From Nonomuraea turcica (GTDB lineage: Bacteria > Actinomycetota > Actinomycetes > Streptosporangiales > Streptosporangiaceae): a stretch of 64,000 nt of DNA. The stretch is from NCBI RefSeq assembly GCF_030718205.1, contig NZ_JAUZQF010000009.1, positions 310,001 to 374,000 of the forward strand, given 5' to 3'. Shown one piece after another: positions 25,992 through 37,087 of the stretch. The notes beneath the pieces are model-generated. The model saw only the letters and a list, made by a program, of their open reading frames with translations, was not told the DNA's origin and did not search any database. Made by a program: the position numbers and the translations under genes. The stretch's first letter is position 1. Each line of letters opens with the position of its first letter.

Positions 25992-26582
25992 CTACGCGTA
26001 GTGGGTGATCCACTCCGCCACCACCTCGCCCACCCGGGCGGGGTCCTTTTTCAGGTCGTGGCCCTCCCCCGGCAGTACCACCAGGCGCGCCGCGTCCGCC
26101 GCGTCGGGGATGCCGAACGGATCACGATCTCCGCTGACGCACAGGACATCCACTCCAGCGCCGCGTAGCTCCTCGGCCCTGGACCGCTCTGGCTTGCCGG
26201 GCGGATGCAGCGGGAAGGCCAGCGCCACGACCGCCGCCGCGCCGACCGCCTGGGCCGTACGGCAGGCGACCCGCGCCCCGTTGCTCCGCCCGCCCTGCAC
26301 CAGCGGCAGCTCCGGCCACCGCGCACGCAGCTCGCTCAGGACGATCTCCCACGCCTCGTCCTGCCGGGCCGGCGAGCCGGGCGCCCGCGCCCCCGCCACC
26401 CTGAACGCCTGGCTCACCCTCGCCACGACGGCCCCGGCCCCCAGCGCGGCGGCACGCACGGCCACCAGGTCGGGAGCGTCCACTCCCCCGGCGGCCCCGT
26501 GGGTCAGCACGAGCAGCAGCCGTGGCTCGGCCACCTCGTCGACCTCGACCATCGCGGGTCCTCGCGGGGTCATGACCTCCAT
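25992..26582 (-). CDS. Alpha/beta-hydrolase fold protein (KANL3/Tex30-like)
   Basis: 196 residues. The nucleophile elbow is GRSNGAR (Ser about residue 100), the acid lies in CVSGDRDPFG and the His in LPGEGHDLKKD, giving a complete catalytic triad. An oxyanion-type LVLTHGAAGG occurs near residue 28. The short length and motif set match the KANL3/Tex30 hydrolase group, whose substrates in bacteria are unknown. Cytoplasmic. Divergent from the small membrane-protein gene at 26664. Confidence 0.86.
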   Translation of the reverse strand: MEVMTPRGPAMVEVDEVAEPRLLLVLTHGAAGGVDAPDLVAVRAAALGAGAVVARVSQAFRVAGARAPGSPARQDEAWEIVLSELRARWPELPLVQGGRSNGARVACRTAQAVGAAAVVALAFPLHPPGKPERSRAEELRGAGVDVLCVSGDRDPFGIPDAADAARLVVLPGEGHDLKKDPARVGEVVAEWITHYA

Positions 26583-26663
26583 GGGAGAACCGTACCTTCG
26601 GACGATTCCGGCCTACCCCTCAGGGCTGATGACGGCGTGCCGCGTACGGGGCATGATTTTCCT

Positions 26664-27017
26664 ATGCCAGACAAGCGTCCCCTCCGGGATGATCTACAGG
26701 CCACGCTCGACGCGCGCCGCGACCTCGGCCCGGACTACGAAGCCGCGCTGGTCGAGTCGTTCGTGGAACGTCTCGACGAGACGATCGCCGCCCGCGTGCA
26801 GGCCGAGCTGGCCGTACGCGGCGCCACCCCACACCGGCACCAGGGCAAGAACCCCGGCGCCGCGATGATCCCGATCGCGCTGGGGTCGATGGGCATCGGC
26901 ATCCCGCTGACGGCGATCGCGGCGGGCAACGCCGGCCTGGTGGGGCTGACGATCACCTGGCTGGCGATCGTCATCATCAACGTGGCCGCCGCCGCGGCCA
27001 TCATGCGCCGCGGCTGA
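26664..27017 (+). CDS. Small integral membrane protein
   Basis: 117 residues. The N-terminal half is charged and helical (LGPDYEAALVESFVERLDET), the C-terminal half has two hydrophobic segments (MIPIALGSMGIGIPLTAIAA and LTITWLAIVIINVAAAAAIM). This arrangement is common among actinobacterial conserved membrane proteins of unknown function. ATG start without a strong ribosome-binding site. Its stop is nine bases from the stop of the convergent TPR gene. Confidence 0.82.
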   Translation: MPDKRPLRDDLQATLDARRDLGPDYEAALVESFVERLDETIAARVQAELAVRGATPHRHQGKNPGAAMIPIALGSMGIGIPLTAIAAGNAGLVGLTITWLAIVIINVAAAAAIMRRG

Positions 27018-27026
27018 GCCGGACCA

Positions 27027-27815
27027 TCAGGCGTCGCGGTCGTAGCGGAGGCGGACCTCGGCTGCCAGGCTCTCGTCCTCGTGCTCCAGCCCGTACGCCC
27101 ACACCCGCTCGGCGTCCTCCTCCCGCCCGCGCAGCGGCAGGGTGCGGGCCAGCAGCTCGATGGCCAGCGCGCTGGTCTGGGGGTCGGCGCCGCCCTCCAC
27201 GGTGTCGGCGAACTCGGCGCAGGCCAGCTCCAGATGCGCGATCCCCAGCTGCACCCGCAGCCCCGGCACATCCTCCTCGGGAGCCGACTCCAGCGCCTCC
27301 ATGAGGACGTCGGCCGCCATCCCAGGCTCGTCGTGCTCCATCAGCAGATCGGCCAGCTGCCGGGCCGCGTGCGCGCCGATCTGGCCGTCGCCGGCCGCCA
27401 TGGCGGCCCGCAGCTCCGCCTCCGCCTCCTCGAGGCTCGTGGCCAGCCGGGCCAGCGCGAGATGGGCCAGCGGCACGTACGCGGCGGTGCCGACGCCCAG
27501 CACGGCCTGCCAGGCGGCCCTGGCCTGCTCGGCCCGGCCCTCCCGCTCGAAGCCCTGCGCGAGATGGCAGGCGGCCTGCGCGGCGTATTCAGGATGTCCG
27601 GTGGCCAGCGCGGTCCTGGCCGCGGCGCGGGCGGCCTCGACGTCGCCGCGCTCCTCCAGCACCACGGCCAGCCCCACGGCGGCCTGGGCCCGGTCGGGTC
27701 CTTCAGGGTCGGCGGCCAGCCGGCTCAGGATGGCGGCGGCTCCGTCGAGATCACCGTCCTCGGCGAGGCGGCGGGCGGTGTCGAGGGGCGGTGTCTCCAG
27801 CTCTGAGAACGTCAA
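27027..27815 (-). CDS. Tetratricopeptide-repeat protein
   Basis: 262 residues of TPR-like helical pairs (AAILSRLAADPEGPDRAQAA, AARTALATGHPEYAAQAACH, LAHLALARLATSLEEAEAEL and others), no signal peptide. The TTG at 27815 is chosen because AGAAGGAG lies at the right distance, giving MTFSELETPPL; the upstream GTG at 27842 would place the ribosome-binding site inside the gene. TPR proteins act as interaction scaffolds; partner unknown. It lies downstream of gcvP but beyond the hairpin at 27895-27920. Confidence 0.84.
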   Translation of the reverse strand: MTFSELETPPLDTARRLAEDGDLDGAAAILSRLAADPEGPDRAQAAVGLAVVLEERGDVEAARAAARTALATGHPEYAAQAACHLAQGFEREGRAEQARAAWQAVLGVGTAAYVPLAHLALARLATSLEEAEAELRAAMAAGDGQIGAHAARQLADLLMEHDEPGMAADVLMEALESAPEEDVPGLRVQLGIAHLELACAEFADTVEGGADPQTSALAIELLARTLPLRGREEDAERVWAYGLEHEDESLAAEVRLRYDRDA

Positions 27816-27894
27816 GAGAGCTCCTTCTGGCGACGGTCGCACGAAGCTTAACCACTTCTGGCGATCATGTCTGCTCAGTTGACGCTGAAGGACT

Positions 27895-27920
27895 GGCCGG
27901 CCCTAGATCCAGGGCCGGCC
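27895..27920 (-). terminator. Strong hairpin downstream of gcvP
   Basis: Perfect 10-bp arms GGCCGGCCCT (27895-27904) and AGGGCCGGCC (27911-27920) around a 6-base loop, eight bases past the gcvP stop. No U-run follows, as is common for actinobacterial terminators. Confidence 0.65.
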
Positions 27921-27927
27921 GGACGGC

Positions 27928-30753
<2,826 letters not shown>

Positions 30754-30775
30754 GGACAGTGCCTCCCGAGGCTAT

Positions 30776-30814
30776 GGAGACCGGCGCCAGGGCGCGGGCG
30801 AGTGCCGGATCTCC
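30776..30814 (-). promoter_or_regulatory. Possible expression-platform hairpin between glycine riboswitch and gcvP
   Basis: On the minus strand GGAGA-T-CCGGC pairs with GCCGG-TCTCC, leaving the GGGAGG ribosome-binding site just beyond. It could be the switch that the aptamers act on. Confidence 0.4.
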
Positions 30815-30834
30815 CCACTCTGTCAGCGCGGCGT

Positions 30835-31020
30835 CACCGCGACCTGAGAGCTTCACCCCCGTGAACAGGGGCTTGCACCGTCGGTGAGGCACGCCTGGCG
30901 GGCGCGCCTGCTTTCCAGAGTTGCCTCGCCCGAGCGGTACGGGGTGCCTGAGAGATTCCGGGGAGGGTTGCTCCTTCGGCGCCCCGGGACCCGTGGGCCC
31001 CAGAGACTCTCCCGCACGGG
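30835..31020 (-). ncRNA. Tandem glycine riboswitch upstream of gcvP
   Basis: Two consecutive aptamers on the minus strand. Aptamer 1 (about 31019-30935) begins GCGGGAGAGTCTCTGG, has the conserved GCCGAAGGAGCAA core and closes with ATCTCTCAGGCACC. Aptamer 2 (about 30930-30835) has AACTCTGGAAAG, GGTGCAAGC and closes with GAAGCTCTCAGGTCG. These are the hallmark elements of cooperative glycine riboswitches, which turn on glycine cleavage genes when glycine is high. gcvP starts about 80 bases downstream. Confidence 0.93.
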
Positions 31021-31035
31021 GTCATCAGCCTTGCT

Positions 31036-31065
31036 GTCCTACATTACAGCCCCTATGCGTTACAA
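31036..31065 (-). promoter_or_regulatory. Putative promoter for the riboswitch-gcvP transcript
   Basis: On the minus strand TTGTAA (31060-31065) and TAGGAC (31036-31041) are separated by 18 bp. Transcription would start a few bases before aptamer 1. It sits between the stop of the MerR gene and the riboswitch. Confidence 0.45.
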
Positions 31066-31072
31066 GGGGATT

Positions 31073-31741
31073 TCACCCGATGCGTCGGGCGCGGCGGCGC
31101 TGGGCGAGCTCGTCAGCGGGGTGGTCGGCCGGGACGGTGTCCTCGACCGCCGCTCTTTCCCCCGGCAGCTCCGCGAGGGATCCCTCGACCTCGCGCCAGA
31201 CCCGGCCGAGCGCGATGCCGAACACGCCCTGGCCGCCCTGGAGCAGGTCGATCACCTCGTCGGCGGAGGTGCACTCGTAGACGCTGACGCCGTCGCTCAT
31301 GAGCGTGATCTGGGCGAGGTCGGCAACCCCGCGATCGCGCAGATGCTGCACGGCCGTGCGGATCTGCTGCAGCGACACCCCGGTGTCGAGGAGCCGCTTG
31401 ACGACTTTGAGCACCAGGATGTCGCGGAAGCTGTAGAGCCGCTGGGAGCCCGAGCCTTGCGCGGCCCTGATCGTGGGCTCTACCAGGCCCGTGCGCGCCC
31501 AGTAGTCGAGCTGCCTGTAGGTGATGCCGGCCGCCGCGCAGGCCGTGGGCCCGCGGTATCCGATGTCGCCCGGCAACGCCGCCGGCTGCTCGTCGAAGAG
31601 CAGACCCTGCTCCCCGGCACGCTGCCGCGCGTCCTCACGCCGTACCGGATCTTCCTGGCCGGCCGTCTTTCCCTCGCCGCTGCTGACCGCCACGCGGACC
31701 TCCGGCTTTCTCTCATCCCGTGGCCTGATCTGGGGGTTCAT
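31073..31741 (-). CDS. MerR-family regulator, Rv1830-like
   Basis: 222 residues. A disordered charged N-terminus (about 50 residues) precedes a MerR-type winged helix: GYRGPTACAAAGITYRQLDY, then WARTGLVEPT and SQRLYSFRDILVLKVVKRLL. The C-terminal half (TLMSDGVSVYECTSADEVID through VFGIALGRVW) is the conserved effector part of this subgroup. The position between gcvP and the bifunctional nuclease gene is the same as Rv1830 in M. tuberculosis, a regulator linked to growth after antibiotic stress. The orthology is inferred from synteny and motifs. It is the third gene after the GarA-like gene on the same strand. Confidence 0.9.
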   Translation of the reverse strand: MNPQIRPRDERKPEVRVAVSSGEGKTAGQEDPVRREDARQRAGEQGLLFDEQPAALPGDIGYRGPTACAAAGITYRQLDYWARTGLVEPTIRAAQGSGSQRLYSFRDILVLKVVKRLLDTGVSLQQIRTAVQHLRDRGVADLAQITLMSDGVSVYECTSADEVIDLLQGGQGVFGIALGRVWREVEGSLAELPGERAAVEDTVPADHPADELAQRRRARRIG

Positions 31742-31840
31742 GAAGGGCGGCCACGGGTTTCACTTGCACCGTAGGACCGTGACCATGCTCAGTCAACGAT
31801 CCGGCTCGGCGCGTCGTGAAGCGTAAATGCACCGAAATAC

Positions 31841-32311
31841 CTACCCCGCCCTGCCGAAGTCTTCAGGAGTGATTGTGTCAAGGAACTCCCTGAACTTCTC
31901 CACCTCGTCCTCTTGGTCATCGGGGATGACCACGCCGGCCTCCTGGACCACCTCCTCGCTGGCGAAGATGCGGGCTCCGGTGCGCAACGCGAGCGCGATC
32001 GAGTCCGACGGCCGCGCGCTCACCTCCACGCCGTTGGAGAACACCAGATCGGCGAAGAAGATGCCGTCACGCAGCGCCACAATGTTGACCGCCCGCAGGC
32101 CGACGCCCAGGGCGCTCAGGACGTCACGGAAGAGGTCATGGGTGAGCGGCCGCGGCGGTGGCTCCTCCGCTTGGGCCAGGGCGATCGCCGTCGCCTCGGT
32201 CATGCCAATCCATATCGGAAGGAACCGCTCCCCGTGTGCCTCCTTGAGCAAGACGATCGGCTGGTTTGTGGGCATTTCAACTCTTACGCCCACGACCTCC
32301 ATCTGCAACAC
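31841..32311 (-). CDS. Bifunctional nuclease family protein (DUF151)
   Basis: 156 residues with MEVVGVRVEMPTNQPIVLL, LPIWIGMTEATAIALAQ, RPLTHDLFRDVL and ARPSDSIALALRTGARIF, the conserved DUF151 core. Plant and Thermotoga relatives bind or cleave nucleic acids; the actinobacterial role (Rv1829 in M. tuberculosis) is not established. The GTG at 32311 has a CGGAG site upstream; the ATG at 32302 is an alternative. Fixed gene order with the two MerR genes suggests a functional link. Confidence 0.9.
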   Translation of the reverse strand: MLQMEVVGVRVEMPTNQPIVLLKEAHGERFLPIWIGMTEATAIALAQAEEPPPRPLTHDLFRDVLSALGVGLRAVNIVALRDGIFFADLVFSNGVEVSARPSDSIALALRTGARIFASEEVVQEAGVVIPDDQEDEVEKFREFLDTITPEDFGRAG

Positions 32312-32431
32312 GGGCTGCTCCGTATTCCTGACCGGTCACCCGGCACAGCTCTTCGCTCGACTGGCTACTTCAATTCAACGTAACACCCGGCGAGCCTGGA
32401 ATGTGCCGTCGGCTCCCTGCTCGCCTCGCTC

Positions 32432-33085
32432 TCAACGGCCCAGCACCGACCGTACGCCCGTGCGCACCAGAGATGCGTGCAGATCGAGCAAGAGGGCCGA
32501 AAGCTCCCTGGCGGTCTCCTCCGCCTCGCCGATGGCCCCGGGGGCGCGCCGTTTCAGCACGGGCGCGACGGTCTGCTCGACCAGGCCGCACTCGCGCTCG
32601 GCCGCCGCCTTGACCGCGCGCAGGTGCCGGGCGTGCAGGCCGAAGCGGGCCAGGGCGCCGACGGTACGCGCGACCTTCAGCGCCTCCTCGTCGTAGCGCC
32701 TGGCCACCGGGGCGAGCAGGCCGTAGTCCTCCAGCTCGGTGAGCGTCTCCTCGTCGATCTCCGCGGCCTCGAGCAGCTCGGCACGGCTGAGCTTGACCTC
32801 GTGCTTGTCCTGCACCGCGCGGGGGCGGCCGAAGCTCTCGGCCATCCTGTCCTTGATCACCCGCAGCGGCAGGTAGTGGTCGCGCTGCTCGGTGAGGATG
32901 AAACGCAGCTGCTCGACGTGCAGATGCGTGAACTTGCGGTAGCCGGAGGGGCTGCGCTCGGGCTCGATCAGCCCTTCGCCCTCCAAGAACCTGATCTTGG
33001 AGATCGTGACATCGGGGAACTCGCCCTGCAGAAGCGCGAGCACCTCCCCGATGCTCATGTGCGAGCGTGCCGCCTGAGGACTCAT
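32432..33085 (-). CDS. MerR-family regulator, FtsR/Rv1828-like
   Basis: 217 residues. The MerR DNA-binding domain begins at MSIGEVLALLQGEFPDVTIS and continues KIRFLEGEGLIEPERSPSGY, RKFTHLHVEQLRFIL; the second half (LTELEDYGLLAPVARRYDEE and following) is an effector/dimer domain with a predicted second winged-helix-like unit. It matches Rv1828 of M. tuberculosis and FtsR of Corynebacterium, a regulator of ftsZ. ATG at 33085; the internal ATG at 33058 would remove nine residues. It sits between the GarA-like FHA gene and the nuclease-family gene. Confidence 0.9.
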   Translation of the reverse strand: MSPQAARSHMSIGEVLALLQGEFPDVTISKIRFLEGEGLIEPERSPSGYRKFTHLHVEQLRFILTEQRDHYLPLRVIKDRMAESFGRPRAVQDKHEVKLSRAELLEAAEIDEETLTELEDYGLLAPVARRYDEEALKVARTVGALARFGLHARHLRAVKAAAERECGLVEQTVAPVLKRRAPGAIGEAEETARELSALLLDLHASLVRTGVRSVLGR

Positions 33086-33146
33086 GAGTCCTTCGGCCTC
33101 ATGAGTCCTGGCGGAGCTGTGTCTACTGGCCGCTCGCTTCGCTCGC

Positions 33147-33659
33147 TCATGCCCCGGCGTTGCCCCGCATCAGGAAGACCAGGCGGAACTTGCCGATCTG
33201 CACCTCGTCGCCGGAGTGCAGCGGCACCTCCTCGATCCGCTCCCTGTTGACGTAGGTGCCGTTGAGGCTGCCGACGTCGCGGACGGAGAACTGGCCACCA
33301 CGATGCCGGTAGAACTCGACATGGCGGCGGGAGACCGTGATGTCGTCGAGGAAGATGTCGCTCTCCGGGTGGCGCCCGGTCGTGGTCAGCTCCTTGTCGA
33401 GCCGGAAACGACTCCCCTGGTTGGGGCCCCTGGTCACCGTGAGCAACGCCGTGCCGGGCGGCAGCTGCTCGACGAGCGCCCGCTCGGCCAGGAGCATGTC
33501 ACCTGTCTCAGCCTCGTATGCCTCGATTCCCGCGACGGAGATCGTCGACGTGGTGTCCCCGGAGACCTCGGGTCTGGTCAGCGGTGACCCACAACGGGAA
33601 CAGAAACGGGCATCCTCGGGGTTGGCGTGCCCGCACTGCGTGCAGTAGACGCTCGGCAT
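33147..33659 (-). CDS. FHA-domain protein with zinc ribbon, GarA-like
   Basis: 170 residues. An N-terminal zinc ribbon (CTQCGHANPEDARFCSRCGS, residues 6-25) and a linker precede a C-terminal FHA domain (GSRFRLDKELTTTGRHPESD, then DDITVSRRHVEFYR and GSLNGTYVNRERIEE). The linker GDTTSTISV resembles the ETTS phospho-acceptor site of GarA/OdhI, which binds and inhibits 2-oxoglutarate-using enzymes when unphosphorylated. Mycobacterial GarA lacks the zinc ribbon, so this is an actinomycete variant. ATG start, putative promoter 90-115 bp upstream. Confidence 0.9.
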   Translation of the reverse strand: MPSVYCTQCGHANPEDARFCSRCGSPLTRPEVSGDTTSTISVAGIEAYEAETGDMLLAERALVEQLPPGTALLTVTRGPNQGSRFRLDKELTTTGRHPESDIFLDDITVSRRHVEFYRHRGGQFSVRDVGSLNGTYVNRERIEEVPLHSGDEVQIGKFRLVFLMRGNAGA

Positions 33660-33745
33660 CGATCGGCTCGGCCTCCTACCGCGAAGACGCGGCGACGGTG
33701 CTCGGGGCGCGCCTCGCTTCGCTTTTTCACGTTTGCGAATGCCGC

Positions 33746-33774
33746 AACATACGCTGATCAGCGGTAAAGGTCAA
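33746..33774 (-). promoter_or_regulatory. Putative promoter of the GarA-like / MerR block
   Basis: On the minus strand TTGACC (33769-33774), a 17-bp spacer and TATGTT (33746-33751), about 90 bp before the GarA-like ATG. A GCTGATCAGC palindrome lies in the spacer. The rest of the gap 33660-33928 holds nothing recognisable. Confidence 0.6.
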
Positions 33775-33928
33775 CTCGGGGCGCTGGACTGTGGTGTGGA
33801 CGCAGACAAAGTTACCGCCGCTTCCGCCCCGTGGTCCATGCCGCCGCGCGTTTCAACATTACGATCTTGCGGCGCCGTCCGCGCGCTTCGCGGGCGAACT
33901 TTTTCAGATCACACTCGGTGACCGGCCC

Positions 33929-36433
33929 CTAGGTGGCGGCCTGCTCCACGATGCGCGCCCAGTGTTCGAGCAGCGCCTGGGCGCCGTCCATGTCGGGCGC
34001 CTCGGCCCACAGATCGGTGAGGGGCTCGGTGGCGGCGGGCAGGATCAGCACCCAGCTCCCGTCGTCGTGGGTCACGCGCACCCCGTCGGTGGTGTCGATG
34101 CGGTGGCCCTCGGCCTCGGCCTCGGCCGCCTCGATCACCGAGCGCATGACGGCGCCCTTGGCCGCCCAGGGCGTCGGCACGGCCCGCTTGAGCAGCTTGA
34201 CCTCGGGGATCCTGGCGTCGATCTGGCTGAGCGACAGACGGGTGCGGGCGACCAGCCCCAGCAGGCGCATGAACGCGGCCAGCCCGTCGATGGCCGGGCT
34301 GAACTCGGGCACGACGAACCCGCCGCGCCCGTCCGCCGCGAAGATCATGTCGGCTCCGGCGGCGGCCGAGGTGAGGGCGTCCAGCGCGGTGGAGGTCCAC
34401 TGCACCTGCACGCCGTGGAAGCGGCAGACCTGCTCGGCGACCCTGGTCGTGGTGACCGGCAGCGCCACCTGGCCGCCCCGGCGCTCGGCGGCGACGAGGT
34501 CGAGCACGACGAGCAGCGCCCGTTCGTCGTTGATGAGCTGGCCCATCTCGTCCACCAGGGCGATGCGCTCGCCGACCGGGTCGAACCGCACGCCGAAGGC
34601 CGCACGCGAGGAGCTGACCAGCTCGGACAGGCGCTGCAGGTCGCGGCGGCGCTCGGCCAGCGTCTCGGTGGGCGAGAGGTCGTCGAGGCGGGCGTTCACG
34701 GTCAGCACCTCCACCCCGAGCCGGCCGAGTAACGCGGGCAGCACCAGCGACGAGGTGCCGCCGGCGCAGTCGACGACGACCTTCATGTCCCTGATGCCGT
34801 CGATGCCGACGTGGCGCAGCAGCTCACGCGTATAGTCCTCGACCGCCCTGGCCGGGTAGGTGAGCTCGGCGATCTCGCCGGGGAAGGCGCGGCGGAACTC
34901 CTGCCGGGAGAAGACCCGCTCCAGCTTGCGCTGGGCGGCCGGCGGCAGGTCGGCGCCGCGGCCGTCCATGAGGACGATGTCGACGCTCTGCGGATCGCCG
35001 GGCGTGGTACGCAGCGAGATGCCGCCCGCGGCCGACTCGCGGCCGGTGTGGAAGCGGGCCACCGGGAGCGGGGCAGCCTCCAGGTCGAGCACGTTGATGG
35101 CGCTGGCGGTGAGCGCGGCGTTGACGGCCCGCTTGAGCGCCCTGGCGGCCAGTGAGCAGTCGCGGGAGGTGACGACGTGCTCGCCCTTGTTCAGGGTGGT
35201 GGCGTACGCGCTGGCCAGGCGCACGCACAGCTCGGCGGTGATCTCGACGTTGACCAGGCCGCTGACGCCACGGGGGCCGAACAGGTTGCGCTGGCCCCGC
35301 GACTCCCAGATGACGCTCGTGTTGACGACCGCGCCCGCCTCGATGGTCTTGAACGGGTAGACCTTGACGCCGCTGGAGACGTACGCCTCGGCCTCGATGA
35401 CGCACTCGTCGCCGACGACGGCGTTCTCCTCGATGCGGGCGCCGGCCATCACGTCCGTGCTCTTGCCGATCACACAGCCGCGCAGGTGGGCCCCCGGGCC
35501 GAGGTAGACGTTGTCGTGGACGATCGCGCGGTGCAGGAACGCGCCCTCGCGCACGACGGCGTTGTTGCCGAGCACGGTGAACTCGCGCAGCTCGGCGCCC
35601 GCCTCGACCTTGGCGTACTCGCCGATGAGCAGCGGGCCCTTGAGCACGGCGTCGGGGTCGACCGAGGCCGACTCGGCGACCCAGACGCCGGGCGAGAGCT
35701 CGAAGCCGCCGATGTCCAGGGCGACCTTGCCGGACAGGGCGTCGGCCTGCGCCTTGAGGTAGCTCTCGTGGGTGCCGACGTCCTCCCAGTAGCCGTCGGC
35801 CACGTACCCGTAGAGGGCGGCGCCGCGCTCGAGCAGGGCGGGGAAGACGTCGGATGACCAGTCGACGGGCTCGTCGGCCGCCACGGCCTCGAGGACCTCG
35901 GGCTCCATGACGTAGATGCCGGTGTTGACGGTGTCGGAGAAGACCTGCCCCCAGGTGGGTTTCTCGAGGAAGCGCTGCACGCGGCCTTGTTCGTCGACGA
36001 TGATGATGCCGAACTCGAGCGGGTTCGGTACGCGTTTCAGGCCGATTGTCACAAGCGCCGCATTTTCCCGATGAAATCGGATCATTTCTGTTAAATCGAT
36101 ATCCGTCAGGGCATCACCGGAGATCACCAGAAATCGATCGTCGCGAAGGCGGTCGGCGGCGTTCTTGACGCTGCCCGCGGTGCCGAGGGGCAGGTCCTCG
36201 GTGGCGTACTGGAGGCTCATGCCGAGTTCGTCGCCGTCGCCGAAATAGTTGCGCACCAACGCCGCGAGGAACTGCACCGTCACCACCGTCTCGGTGACGC
36301 CGTGCCGCTTGAGCAGGCGGAGCACGTGCTCCATGATCGGGCGGTTGACCACGGGGAGCAAGGGTTTGGGCTGGTTGGCGGTCATCGGACGCAGCCGAGT
36401 GCCCTCCCCGCCCGCCATGACGACCGCCTTCAC
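33929..36433 (-). CDS. Mannose-1-phosphate guanylyltransferase-like fusion: NTP transferase, left-handed beta helix, degenerate phosphohexomutase
   Basis: 834 residues in three parts. Residues 1-235 are a nucleotidyltransferase (MKAVVMAGGEGTRLRPMTAN, LPLGTAGSV, VISGDALTDIDL, FLEKPTWGQVF). Residues ~245-385 are hexapeptide repeats of a left-handed beta helix. Residues ~390-834 align with phosphomannomutase/phosphoglucomutase but lack the catalytic TxSHNP serine loop (VVTSRDCSLAARAL instead), the DGDxDR metal loop (FDPVGERIALVD instead) and the GEESGH sugar loop (AADGRGGFVVPE instead). The first domain can probably make GDP-mannose or a related sugar nucleotide; the third is likely structural or regulatory. 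The next gene downstream in the window on this strand is the GarA-like gene, 269 bp away; the CDP-alcohol transferase gene is immediately upstream. Confidence 0.9.
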   Translation of the reverse strand: MKAVVMAGGEGTRLRPMTANQPKPLLPVVNRPIMEHVLRLLKRHGVTETVVTVQFLAALVRNYFGDGDELGMSLQYATEDLPLGTAGSVKNAADRLRDDRFLVISGDALTDIDLTEMIRFHRENAALVTIGLKRVPNPLEFGIIIVDEQGRVQRFLEKPTWGQVFSDTVNTGIYVMEPEVLEAVAADEPVDWSSDVFPALLERGAALYGYVADGYWEDVGTHESYLKAQADALSGKVALDIGGFELSPGVWVAESASVDPDAVLKGPLLIGEYAKVEAGAELREFTVLGNNAVVREGAFLHRAIVHDNVYLGPGAHLRGCVIGKSTDVMAGARIEENAVVGDECVIEAEAYVSSGVKVYPFKTIEAGAVVNTSVIWESRGQRNLFGPRGVSGLVNVEITAELCVRLASAYATTLNKGEHVVTSRDCSLAARALKRAVNAALTASAINVLDLEAAPLPVARFHTGRESAAGGISLRTTPGDPQSVDIVLMDGRGADLPPAAQRKLERVFSRQEFRRAFPGEIAELTYPARAVEDYTRELLRHVGIDGIRDMKVVVDCAGGTSSLVLPALLGRLGVEVLTVNARLDDLSPTETLAERRRDLQRLSELVSSSRAAFGVRFDPVGERIALVDEMGQLINDERALLVVLDLVAAERRGGQVALPVTTTRVAEQVCRFHGVQVQWTSTALDALTSAAAGADMIFAADGRGGFVVPEFSPAIDGLAAFMRLLGLVARTRLSLSQIDARIPEVKLLKRAVPTPWAAKGAVMRSVIEAAEAEAEGHRIDTTDGVRVTHDDGSWVLILPAATEPLTDLWAEAPDMDGAQALLEHWARIVEQAAT

Positions 36434-36437
36434 CCGA

Positions 36438-37019
36438 TCACTCCTTTTTGGCCGACGTTACGAGCTGCCGCACCTGTACCGCATACAGCACCCCTGCCCA
36501 CCAGTAGAGGCCTGTTCCCCAGAGTGCGAACGCCCATCCGGCAATTCGGGCTATATCGGCATACCACCCAGTGTGGGATGCAAGGAAGAGGAGAGGGAAG
36601 GCATACATGAGGTTGAACATGGCGGCCTTGCCCAGGAAATGCACCTGAAGTGCCCTATAGCCGTATTTGCGGAGTACGGGGAAGCAACTCGCGACGAAGA
36701 GTTCCCGCGCCACGATCACCGCGACCAGCCACCAGGGGATGACGTCGCGCAGCAGCAGCGCCAGGATCGTGGCGCCCACATACAGCTTGTCGGCGGCCGG
36801 GTCGATGACCCGGCCGAGCTTGCTGGTCTGGTTGAACGCGCGAGCGATCTTCCCGTCGAGCCAGTCGGTGAACCCGGCCACCGCGAGGACCCCGATGGCC
36901 CACCCGTCCGCCTTGGGCCCGAGAACCAGCCAGAGGAACACGGGCACGCCGAGGAGGCGCAGAAAGCTCAGCAGGTTGGGAACCGTCCAGATCCGGTCCT
37001 CGGCGGAAGTTTCGCTCAC
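36438..37019 (-). CDS. CDP-alcohol phosphatidyltransferase
   Basis: 193 residues with about five to six membrane segments and the full CDP-alcohol signature DWLDGKIARAFNQTSKLG followed by RVIDPAADK (residues ~50-78), which holds the Mg ions and the CDP-diacylglycerol. It makes a phospholipid such as phosphatidylglycerophosphate or cardiolipin; the precise acceptor is not readable. GTG start. Its stop is four bases from the start of the fusion gene, so they form one operon, an arrangement also known from Streptomyces. Confidence 0.92.
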   Translation of the reverse strand: MSETSAEDRIWTVPNLLSFLRLLGVPVFLWLVLGPKADGWAIGVLAVAGFTDWLDGKIARAFNQTSKLGRVIDPAADKLYVGATILALLLRDVIPWWLVAVIVARELFVASCFPVLRKYGYRALQVHFLGKAAMFNLMYAFPLLFLASHTGWYADIARIAGWAFALWGTGLYWWAGVLYAVQVRQLVTSAKKE

Positions 37020-37087
37020 GAGGCAGACCCTACTGCCTGGAACTCCACCACAGCGGCCCCGCCTGCGGCGGACTGCCCGGGGACCGG

